Source of the DNA: Takakia lepidozioides
Taxonomy: Eukaryota > Streptophyta > Takakiopsida > Takakiales > Takakiaceae
Direction: 5' to 3'
Length of the DNA stretch: 60,000 nucleotides
NCBI GenBank assembly: GCA_030704615.1
Contig: CM060732.1
Span: 35,819,053 to 35,879,052 of the forward strand
The notes beneath the pieces are model-generated. The model searched no databases. It worked only from the letters and a program-made list of their open reading frames with translations, and was not told where the DNA came from. Positions within the stretch are counted from its first letter, which is position 1. Every line of letters begins with the position of its first letter. Made by a program: the position numbers and the translations under genes. Shown here piece by piece: positions 45,836 to 56,149 of the stretch.

Positions 45836-47958
45836 ATGGATATCATAGCACAGTTGCAAGAGCAGGCGAGCAAGATTGCATACCTAGCGTTTAATACTGT
45901 GGGCACTTTGCAACGGGATGCTCCGCCCTCACGCTTGGCTCAAGATTACCCCAATCTGCCTGTACCGTCAGCCGAGGCTGTGGAAGCAGTGACAGAGCAG
46001 CCCAAGGCTATGGCCGCCTCCCTTGTACAGGCTGTTAAACAGGTACGAGTTTTCCCCCTTGTAAATCTGATAGCTTTGGGCGGTCTGATTAGTCAGTTTG
46101 ACACTTCCAGATTTTGGATATGAAATGCTGAATACGAAATTCCACCCCTGCAATCAAACGTCCTATCTTCGCCGTATGGAGGCCGATTCTTCTCATTCGC
46201 GATGATCGTGGTACTGAAATGTGTCAAGCAGTTCGATGCATTGGTAGCAGCGTTACCGGTTACAGAAGGAGGGGAAGAGCTGCAATATAAGCGCATCGCC
46301 GAGCTGCAGGTCAGTTGCTTGCAGTCCTATTTCATCACGCTCTATTTGCTGTGCCTGCACATGCATTCAGATTTTCCAAGAACTAACAACTACATTTGAG
46401 CTTATGTGCTCACTACAGTCTTGCAGTCCGCAGTGGGAGAGATAATTGTCCGTTGGACAAGTTTGCAGCTTCAACGAAACGCAAACGGGGTCAGCAACCA
46501 CATAGGACACCTTGTGGGAAAACTTGCAAGAGAGTGGTCCATTAAGCATCCTCTAAGATTATATTGTTATTGTAGACACAGCATCTGTTGATGTAAAGAG
46601 GGATTCAAGAACTCTCTTCCCCTCTGGTAGTAGTTGTAGCTCATCTTTTCTGCACGGATTCTTCCTCCCTCGTCCCTAACAACCAAAGTGGGCTTGGAGT
46701 CGAAGTCTAGTGCTAGCTTGATGTGAACATGTCTGTCTTTTTTCTTTGTTGCAATTTGGTTTCTTCCTCTGTTCTCTACCTTCTAGAGGGGCTGCAGAAA
46801 GAGGTGGTGGGGAAGACGCAGACCTCGAATCTGCCACGCTCGCTTCGCCTCCATCTTCTTTATGGAGAACAGGGGAAGGGAGGCAGGGCCAGTACCTACT
46901 AGCATCAGTAATCAAGTGTTGATTCAAATGCTGTGTCTTCAAACTTATGTCCACCCATAGTTAAGTGGAGGCTGACTCAGCTTGCACACTTCCTCTTCTT
47001 CTGGCATATGACTTTACGTGCCTTTTAAAAGGCTCGACTCTGTCCATGAAGTGGAAAAAAAAGATGTTAAGTCTCTCAAAGGCATCCCAATTAAGTCCAG
47101 GTGGAACTCCTTTACTATTTTCCACTACCATAACTATGAACTGGTTTGCATCCACAAACAGCCTCGCAAGTGAGTTGCACTGAGTTACCCTACTTTATGT
47201 TAGGATATTTCTACACGTGGCCATATCTCTGGGTGGATGTGAAGTGTTTTGAGCTAACTTGGGGGTGTGCCAGTGTAAATATGAATGGAGGCTGATAGAG
47301 TCAGCGCGGGTGTGCAGGCTGAAAATGAGGAAGTTGGCAAGGAGCTTCAGAGAGAACTAGATGCAGCAGGTGCATTGCTAATCAGTCCTCTTGCCTTTCT
47401 TCTTTGTATATTGGTGTATCTGTTGGTTGCCCTCGCTCCATTTCATGGTTCCGCCTCTTCTTTTCTGTCTCCTTTATGAAGACTTTGGTCCCGTCACTTT
47501 CAAGATGTTTACTAAGTGTGTGACAGACGCATTGGCAGCAATAAGCAAACATGCCACAGAAAATTTCTGCATCACTATTTTGGGGGCATAAGCATTCACT
47601 AGAGTTAAGTCTGACTTCACTTCCCCAAAGAGGTCCTTTAACGGCCTGTCTAGGCTCAAAAGCTGGCACATCATTTCTTACATTATCCTTGATGTCCTCC
47701 AGGAAGTTCCCTGAAGACCAAGCTCCATTGATCACTGTTTTGTTCTCCCATATGAAGTAAGGATGATCCCTTGTGAGAGGCTAAATCCTGAGCTTTGCCT
47801 CTACCCTCAGAGTTGTTGCTACCATAGGGGTAGGTCATTTGATAAGCAGAATGCTAATGCAGAAGTTGTGACGCTTGCCAGAAGAGGAGTTAAAGCAGGT
47901 GCGCGAGCTCTTTCACATGGCTGCAGATAATTGTCTGCGGTTGAAGCGGCCTCAGTAA
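45836..47958 (+). CDS. MED21: Mediator of RNA polymerase II subunit 21, four exons
   Basis: Exons 45836-46042, 46232-46309, 47318-47369 and 47882-47958 total 414 nt, giving 137 residues, close to the plant family size. The protein begins MDIIAQLQEQASKIAYLAFN, followed by TVGTLQRDAPPSRL, the signature of plant MED21. It continues with EQPKAMAASLVQAVKQ, FDALVAALPVTEGGEELQYK and RIAELQ, then AENEEVGKELQRELDAA, and EEELKQVRELFHMAADNCLR before the end at LKRPQ. The second half is a coiled coil that in other eukaryotes pairs with MED7 in the Mediator middle module in the nucleus. Introns are phase 0, 0 and 1, all GT-AG. Frames extend the first exon upstream, but the ATG at 45836 gives the conserved N-terminus. 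All blocks are intact. Confidence 0.95.
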
Positions 47959-49431
47959 TCGCAAAACTACTCTTTCAGTAGTGATCCATTTTTCCTACAT
48001 TCTGTCAAAGAGGCTGCACAGTAAAACATCAGATTTCTTATGAGCGCTGTTGCTGAAGGACGCACTTCACTAGACTCCTGTTTCCTCAGGCAATTCATCT
48101 TGGTTCCAGTGAAAGAGAACCTCTCCTCTCACATGCACACACTGCTATTGAAGGTTGTGTCGATCATGCAAGTGTTTCTTTAGCGTAGTCTCCTTTCTCC
48201 TTCAAATTAGACTATATGCCAAGATCAGCATCTCTGCCATCAGATGCACATTCGGTGGGTTCCCACATCAGACGAAAGACATGGAGAACTGGATTACCTT
48301 CATTGACATTATTGGTACTTCAACATAGACTCATATGAATAACTGTCGAGTATGGAAGTGAAATCAACCATGTAATTTCTGTGCATTGCACCTGCCTGAG
48401 GTCTTATCATTATTACGACATGAACAACATTGATACACTCTCAGCCTGGCCCACTGTATGATCTCCAATGTAGGCCTTTGAATATCCAACATTCCAGTAA
48501 CCCCTAGCCTTTTCATTGAAGGTAGTGAAATGACTATGTTCATTCCAGTATGATTGAGTTCACAAGTACCACCAAATTCTCTATTATGTAGCATCCGACT
48601 TCTGAGCCCCAGGGGGTAGGAGATGATGATAGTTATCAAGCATCTGCATTAAGTACCCTCTGCATGCAACTGGACTCTACCAGGATGGACGAAACTTAGG
48701 GCTTCTCTCACGTTTTGTGGCAAAACTGTGGCAAAACGTCCAACTCTTTGTACCAACTGCCAACGAACTTCTGTCCCTCTCTCCGGACATCGCCCCTCGC
48801 ACCTCCTCCCCCCTCCCCAAGATCAAAGCTTCGAGCATAGTGTTTTTGAAAAGGGGTGGGTAGGCTGGCTAATCTACCTCCCGAATTCGAGAAATCTGGG
48901 ATGAGTTGGCGCCTCCCCCCAGTCTGTTCAATGCCCTCTCTTTGTTGCACAAATCACAACCCCAGCACCCAAACATTGTCGAAGGCCATTTTTCTTGTGT
49001 CTTATCGCTTAAGAGATTGAGAAGCCTGATGAATCCACATGTTGGCTTTCTCTGTTTTCTGAACACTGGACATCATTCCTTTCTTCCTGTTGCGTGTTCA
49101 TGTTGTGGACTTTGAGGCTTCTGAACGAGATCAGCAAAATGTCGAACACCACACTATCTCGAAGACTATTTTACTGGGCCCTGGTCCATCCAAGAAATGG
49201 GGCATAAAGCGAGGGGGAAACAGAGGCTGCCGAATGCCACAAAATGTGGTACAGCTGGAACCGGAGATGTAAATAACATACCCACATGTGTGAAAGAAGA
49301 AAGGGAGAAAGAAAGATACCAGCAGCAACCATAATAAGCATGTGAACCAAGCCACATGAAGGGGGCGTCACGAGGTTCATGAAGGGTAAATAACACACAG
49401 CAACCAGAGAGTACGCTGGCAGAACAACACT
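47959..49431. other. Gene-free interval between MED21 and the AGC kinase
   Basis: It contains UTR and promoter sequence of the two flanking genes. I find no RNA gene, element relic or convincing TATA box. Confidence 0.45.
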
Positions 49432-52400
49432 ATGTTCAACAAAATCTTTTCAAAATCCAAGTCTGGATCCTCAGGGTCAGGGGGGAAGACCAGTTTGCTT
49501 GATCAGGGCTCAACCAAAAAGGTAATCTGCATTAATATTTTCAAGTGCATTGTGCTGGAAGGCTTACCTCGTCAATGATGTTTGAAAGGGCTGAGACTGT
49601 ACTACATGAGAGACACACAGAGAAGGTCCTGGCAGGCAAGAGAACCTTGCACAGATGGCTCCAAGAGGTTCATAACCCCAGAAAGGGAAGTCAGGATTCT
49701 TGCCCTTGTGGATTTGTTAGGATGGTATGTTTTCTAATAAAAATGTGATCTGGGTTTGTGCTGTTTTCCTCTTCAAAGAACTCCAAATAATACCGAAAGG
49801 GGATGTGCTGTTCTGGATATGCATATGAAATGACAAGGGAAAGGATGCCAGGTGTGGTTAGAGAATTGCAAGTTTTCGGATTTCAAGTTAGGGCCCATAC
49901 TGGGGACGGGCAGCTTTGGACGAGTGCATCTGGCGCATCACATTCCCACTGGCGCCGTGTGTGCCACCAAGTCATTGTCTAAGGCCTCGATTGTTAAGAC
50001 CAAGCAGGCAAGGCCTTCGAATTCCTCACCACTGATTCTCCATACAAAACGCCTGTGCAAAACAGCCAGTCATAATCTTCATCCAGCTCTCTTGTAACAA
50101 TCATTCCCTGCTTCCCTATCTTGGTCACAACACTATGGACAGCACAATGCAGTGCATACATCTCTCAGAGACCCTGTTAGCCTTTCCTTCCAACTGTTTT
50201 TGTGTCAGATGTTGTTTCCTGCATCATTTTCCACACCTGTATAAACAAGTGGTTTGGAGATACTCCGTTATGGATGCCCTAAAGCAGTAGAGAACTAATT
50301 TTCATCAATTATCTCTCTGAGAATGTGTTTGGTATCTCCTAACACAGTGCAATGACATGGCAGCTGCAACACGTGAAACAAGAGAAGTCAATTCTGGCAA
50401 GGCTCGACTTCCCTTTCATTGTCAATCTGGTGGGTTGTTGCCAGGATGATCAATGTGTGCACCTGGTGCTGGATTATGTTTGTGGGTAAGCTCATGCTTG
50501 CAAATGCCCATGTATGCATCAGTTGAGTAGAAAGGCATATGCCTGGCTCAGATTGAATCTTACCTTCATTTCTGGGGTATGGAGATGCAAAAGGGATCAA
50601 AAGCCTTTTAGGAGGGTAAGTTGAAGGCCTTTGTAAGCAGATTCTAACCAAATAGATGCATGTTGTGCAGTGGAGAGTTTTTTACATACCTCCGTAGCAC
50701 TGGGCGCTTTGATGACCAAACAACTGTGAGTCTCGTCTCCTTTTCAAAAAACATAATATCATCAGCAGAGTTTGTTCGTGTCGTACTAATTCATTCCATC
50801 TTGTAACTAAGAAGCTCGCTCGACACATGATCACATGAAATAATGAGTGGGCCATCGTCATGTGTTTTGCAGCGTTTTTATGCAGCACAAGTGCTGATTT
50901 CATTCGAGTACTTGCACAACATGGACATTATATATCGTGATCTCAAGGTTATCATCTTTACCTGATAGAGGGCTTTGTGCATTGAAGACTGTCACAACAT
51001 CTGAACCAATTTGCTTTCTTTGAGGATGAGGTTATACAATCATGCTCAGAACACCAGGAAGCTTACAGTTAAGAACTCAAAACTTGTGTGTGTACTGATG
51101 TTACAGCCGGAGAACTTGCTGCTGGATGAGAGAGGCAACCTTAAGGTCACTGATTTTGGATTCGCAAAGCAAATTGATCGTAGAACTTACACCTTGTGTG
51201 GTAAGTAGCGAGCACCATCATGGTTGCTCCATTATTTTATGTGTGTAAAACAAATTCATCTGACTTATTGCAAGCAAATGAGAGGCAGGTCGTTCGATAC
51301 CAGTTGACATTCACCCTCAGTGCTAACTGTACAGGGACACCTGACTATTTGGCGCCAGAGATCATCCTCAACAAGGGGCATGGCAAGCCAGTGGACTGGT
51401 GAGCATTCCACTCCAGCTACTGCAGCCTTAGGCTTGTACACAACCATAAAACAACTGCGCTTCCTTTAGAAATTGGCATCTATTGAGCTGGCGAACTCCA
51501 GAGATGAATCTGTACACTCGAAGTTCCGTGGTAGCAACACAGACACTACATTTGGTCAGGTTAATCCATCAGTAGTGATTCTCCCCTACTGAGCTCCTGC
51601 CTACCTCTTCTGTGCATGAGGGAAAGAAGGACTTGAAAAACATTTGACGTAGGTGTCCTGGTCACTGCACTGACGATGTGGCAGGTGGGCGTTTGGGGTG
51701 CTCATATATGAGATGTTGGCTGGCTACCCTCCCTTCTATGATGATGGTCAGTCTCCTCCACCTTTAAGTTCTCATAAGGATTGGCGGCCAAGTGTACTTG
51801 CAATTCCAACTTCCATTGGTTGGAGTAGAAATGGACTGAAATGGTACTTTGTAATATCTTCAGAAAGCTCAAAGAGTTTTATGGGACAAGAAAGAGAGAG
51901 GGGGCCCTTCACAAGCAGCCCAAAATCAAAAGAGAAAGAGTTCAAGAATTGGCAAGTGACAACAGTTGGATGGGCCAAATTGAGAATACCTATTCATCAT
52001 CTATTTCAGACTTGCAGGATTGCCACCCTCCTCTTGCATTGCCTACAATTGCTGAAGAGGTGTTTGGGTTGTGGTGAGTCTGTGCAGATCCCATGGGCAC
52101 ATACCAAAAGATTCTGAGTGGTAAAGTGCAGTTTCCAGGACATTTCTCACGAAGGTAGCAACACTCCGGGTACCAGGGACCAGGGTTTTGCACATGCATG
52201 GATGGTCAATGATAGACTATATCTGTCCTCCAGAGAACTGATCAGATGATGATGCTTTTCATGTACGTTCTCTGCTGCATAAGCATAGAGTACCTTTTGT
52301 TACATGTTAGCATAACCAGTCAACTGAATGCTTCAAAACTTGTCCGAATGAGGAACAAGCGGCACTCATGCAAATGTAATGATGATCATGATGCAGTGCA

Positions 52401-53100
52401 AAGGACCTTGTCAAGAGGCTTTTGGTGGCTGACCTTAGCAAAAGGTGGCTCCCCTTTTCCTATAAGCCTCCCTCTTCCCTGTACACAGTAGAAGACTTCA
52501 CTGCAGTATGTAGTTTGTGCATGATGGTAAGGAGGCACAAAATTAAGCTGAGTATCTGCCAGGGACAGACGGAACTTATCCTTGGGAGAGAGAGCAGGAT
52601 AGGGTGTCTGAAAGGAGGCGTGAAGGACATAAAGACGCATGCATGGTTTTCCACGACCGACTGGGACAGCGTGATGCGCAAGAAGGAAACTCCTCCAATT
52701 CGCCCAAAAGTCTCAGTAATGTTCTACCTCAACTACCAGCAACTGCATTCAGCACAATCTAAGGCAAATGTGTGCTATCAACTTGCATGCTAGTGCCCAC
52801 AGCAACTGCCTGTTTCCTTTATGGGAGAGAAATTCTCCCCACGTGTAGATGGCATCCTTGAAGACCACGCCTGCAGTAGAAGGGTGGGAGATGAGAACCC
52901 TGAGCTTCCTGTGAGCATGCAGGTAGGCAGGTGTTGACTGTGTACTTCAGTGACTGAGACACACATTCTAATTTGTGCGATGTCCGAATGTGCAGTCAAA
53001 GGACGATGCTAGCTGCTTTGATGACTACTCCAAGCTTGAGCCTATGCGCCACGAATTCGTTCTCAATGCTCAGGACCAAGAAATGTTTAAGGATCTCTGA
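49432..53100 (+). CDS. PKA catalytic-subunit-like AGC protein kinase, thirteen exons
   Basis: Exons: 49432-49521, 49852-50007, 50364-50485, 50671-50725, 50873-50947, 51107-51200, 51335-51398, 51685-51746, 52088-52154, 52397-52444, 52598-52715, 52803-52922, 52996-53100. They total 1176 nt, giving 391 residues. Motifs: glycine loop GTGSFGRV 48-55, Lys70, Glu89, YRDLKPEN 162-169, DFG 182-184, activation-loop Thr195 in [13 protein letters not shown], and APE 204-206. The AGC C-tail has FDDY 364-367; the last residues EMFKDL only partly resemble the FxxF hydrophobic motif. No cyclic-nucleotide-binding domain is present, so it fits PKA-C rather than PKG. Substrates would be Ser/Thr proteins with basic upstream residues, under control by a cAMP-binding regulatory subunit (family knowledge). 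Intron 2 appears to use a GC donor (CAG|GCAAGG). The S/G/K-rich first 30 residues are not conserved. It could alternatively be a lineage-specific AGC kinase without a regulatory subunit. Confidence 0.92.
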
Positions 53101-54084
53101 GCTGTCCCACTTTGTCCACTGTAGCCATCACGTCGCCACCATTGCTTGAATTGGCAGCCTGAGAATCCTCCTGTTTCTCTACCTCCCATCTTTCCAGGTT
53201 TCCTTCCCACATTCTTATGGGAAGCCTCTTTGATTTTGAAGCAACTTTTGCAGAGACGGTAGCACTCGTCGCAGTCATTTCGGTTCTGCAAAACCGACTA
53301 ATTTTCTTTCAACGAGGCTACCTACAGGGTGTAGCCGCAACAACAGCTTGTAACTTTAGTCGCCGTTGTCATTCAAAGGCCTAATGCAAATTGCACATAT
53401 CTCAGCTCTCAGAAGCTATGTATGCATGCTGGCCTTGAAAGAGAGATTGTGACCTCCTGACACAAGCCAGTAATTTCACAGGGCAGGTCACAGTTGACAA
53501 TGTCTCAAAGGACTCAAAGTACCAACAGTACAAATTATCTAAAGAATTTTCCCAAGTTTGGATCCATCTGCCTGCTTCCTGCAACATTGCCTTGTCCCAT
53601 CTTTCGTTTTTATCTTGAGGAAGGCATGGGAGGCGAAACCTGCTAGCACAGCTTCAAACTATGGTTCCCATGAGACTTCTGAGCTACGCTCATTTCAAAT
53701 CAAGGATTCAAGACTCGCCACTTTTGTCCGAGCATCTCACGGTTCTAATATACTGCTTTCGGAAGCTTTGGATGCGGACACTTTCCTTTCAAACCCCAGG
53801 CACAGCGTTTCTGAAATACTCAGCCTACTGTCTGGTACAGAAACAAGAACCCACCAGATCAAGGGAAACAACAGAAACAACCTTTGGCCAAACTTGAACA
53901 AAACGTTGGAAAATTACTATACGTGGTCAGAGGTTTATGGGAGGCAGGTTAAGATCATCGGGCACGCTATCTCCGAACCAATGTAGTTGAATTAGTGACT
54001 TTATATTCCAGACAGACTTTATATTCGAGAGTCCCACACTGTTTGCGCAACAGAAACCGGGGTGGATAAATCGAGAGCGAAGGT
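53101..54084. other. Gene-free interval between AGC kinase and histone H3
   Basis: The two transcription units converge here. A 142-codon plus-strand frame at 53558-53986 has no recognisable motif and looks accidental. No transposon is seen. Confidence 0.45.
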
Positions 54085-54100
54085 GGTGTAAAAATACACC
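54085..54100 (-). promoter_or_regulatory. Histone-type 3' stem-loop candidate downstream of H3
   Basis: On the coding strand the sequence is GGTGTATTTTTACACC: a 6-bp stem with GG/CC at its base and a 4-nt T loop, 28 nt after the H3 stop. Metazoan and green-algal replication-dependent histone mRNAs end in a hairpin of this size, position and loop type. The upper stem bases differ from the canonical GGCTCT/AGAGCC, and no purine-rich downstream element is evident. Confidence 0.45.
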
Positions 54101-54128
54101 ATGAAAGTGGAAAGCAAAGAAGCAAAGC

Positions 54129-54557
<429 letters not shown>

Positions 54558-54633
54558 TCACAGCAAGGATTGAAATCAAAGAGAAACGAGATCGATCGAG
54601 AGCGAGAGATGAGAGCGAAGAGGCAAGTGAGCA

Positions 54634-54644
54634 GCGCGGGAAAA
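54634..54644 (-). promoter_or_regulatory. E2F site in the H3 promoter
   Basis: The coding strand reads TTTTCCCGCGC, an exact match to the E2F consensus TTTSSCGC, ending 95 bp upstream of the start codon. E2F drives S-phase transcription of plant histone genes. A GGGCCC (site II-like) word lies just upstream at about 54655-54660. Confidence 0.75.
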
Positions 54645-54730
54645 GCTTCTCGCTGGGCCCTAATGTACAGGGTAGCTTCGGCCCGAACCTAGGGCCTGGC
54701 CTGGCCTCGAGCAGCGCTGAGGAGGTCCGG

Positions 54731-54803
54731 GATCCGCACCTAATGCCCACGTCATCTCCGAAGGTAAATAGAGAGGCTCGGGATGGAGGCTTGGCGATCC
54801 GCG
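54731..54803 (-). promoter_or_regulatory. Histone hexamer and octamer motifs in the H3 promoter
   Basis: ACGTCA, the plant histone hexamer, is at 54749-54754 on the plus strand. The octamer CGCGGATC is exact on the minus strand at 54796-54803, and a one-mismatch copy (TGCGGATC) is at 54731-54738. Hexamer plus octamer (type I element) is the classical S-phase module of plant H3 and H4 promoters, usually about 150-250 bp upstream as here. Confidence 0.75.
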
Positions 54804-54809
54804 GCAGCG

Positions 54810-55687
54810 AAAACACTCCACGCCATTGGTGCTCGCCACTTTGTGCAAATTTGAGCCGCTAGATGTCCATCCGAGGGCCACCGACGACGCGTGCGCTTTT
54901 GTCTGAATTTGAATTTGAAATTGGTGGCCATCATCCACGTTTTTCATCCCATCGTCGATGCTTTTCCTCCAGTAGCTGGTGCTTTGCGTTTCCCCTGTTT
55001 TACATCCAAGTGCCCTGACTGAAATGTTCTGGGTTTCCTTTCGTGGGAGAATGAATGCTGGGAAGCCAAAGGTGGTCCAAATGATGATCATCGTTAAAAA
55101 CCCTAGGGAATACCAAAGAGGCAATCATTTGTAATGTGTTACAATTCAATTGGTCACATACACTCTATTACACCTCCAGAGTAGAGAAAATGTAACACAT
55201 ATAGATATTTAACCCCTTTTTGATTGAAAGCCCATTTCCTTTAAAAAAAGATGGTGTGGCGGAGGAGCTCCGCAGTCCGCGGTGAGAGAGAGAGACCCCC
55301 AACGATCTCTTCGTCTCTCTCGACGCATCGCCATCTTCATCGATTCCGGCTGGACTGTACCAACAGTCCATCAGGACGATATATGTTGTCCTAACCTTTT
55401 CCCTTTGCACTAAGTTTCAATCAGATCTGCTCTTTGCACTTGTTTTAAGCTTCATGCACTTGTTTTAACATCATCCCTTTCCTAAAATCATCTCCTTCAC
55501 ATATTAACATCCCTATAAGTCCTTCACTGTCCTGACCAGCCATCTTAACTTCTAAGGCAGTTTGCGGCGCTATTCATTTTCCTCTTGCTTCCCACGCCTC
55601 TGCTAAAGCCGTCACCTTCAAGTCCTATAATTTCACCCCTGCCACCTGGTCGGCTCCCCCAGCTGCCATCCCCCCCGCTACTCTACC
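54810..55687. other. Gene-free interval between H3 promoter and copia LTR
   Basis: AAACCCTAGGG near 55098 is a telo-box-like word. No gene is recognised. The copia element is inserted after CTACC at 55687. Confidence 0.45.
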
Positions 55688-55947
55688 TGTTGTAAATGAG
55701 GACAACTAGGCTTACTATCTTTACTAGTTAGATTAGTTGTATCTGCGTAGGCTTATCAGTTTGGTCTTTATTGTTTATCCTGTAGTTAGCCTTGTCAGCT
55801 TTGTTTTGTGCCTTACATTCTAGGGATAGATTCACTGTAGCTAGCTACATCTGTCACAGGGTGGCGCACCCTCCCTTCAACCTTATGTATATCTTTGGGG
55901 TGTTACTGGAGCCCTCCCCATTCTCTTAGATTATGTTTTTCTCCTCA
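55688..55947 (+). repeat. 5' LTR of the Ty1/copia element
   Basis: Begins TGTTGTAAATGAGG and ends TTTTCTCCTCA directly before the primer-binding site, giving the usual TG...CA ends and a length of about 260 bp. TATGTATATC at about 55885 could serve as its TATA box. The matching 3' LTR lies outside the window, so the left edge rests on the TG terminus alone. Confidence 0.75.
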
Positions 55948-55959
55948 TGGTATCAGAGC
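55948..55959 (+). other. Primer-binding site (initiator tRNA-Met)
   Basis: TGGTATCAGAGC immediately follows the LTR end, the standard site for tRNA-iMet priming in plant copia elements. Confidence 0.9.
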
Positions 55960-56149
55960 ACAGGATGTGCTCTCCTGGGAACTAGAGAGGGACTGACCTA
56001 GGTGATAGATGTATTCCAGAGCGGGGACACCTCTGGAGCGAGTTAGCAGAGAGAGAGAGAAACGCCAGCAAAGCTAGCGAATTAGTTTTTTTTTTTAAAA
56101 GCAGAGAACTAGTTAGTGAGGGAACTCCTAAACTAGCTCGACACCAGCC

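Noticed and set aside
53558-53986. 142-codon plus-strand frame between the AGC kinase and H3
   Set aside because: No motif, no plausible exon neighbours and low-complexity composition; likely chance in a 3' intergenic region.
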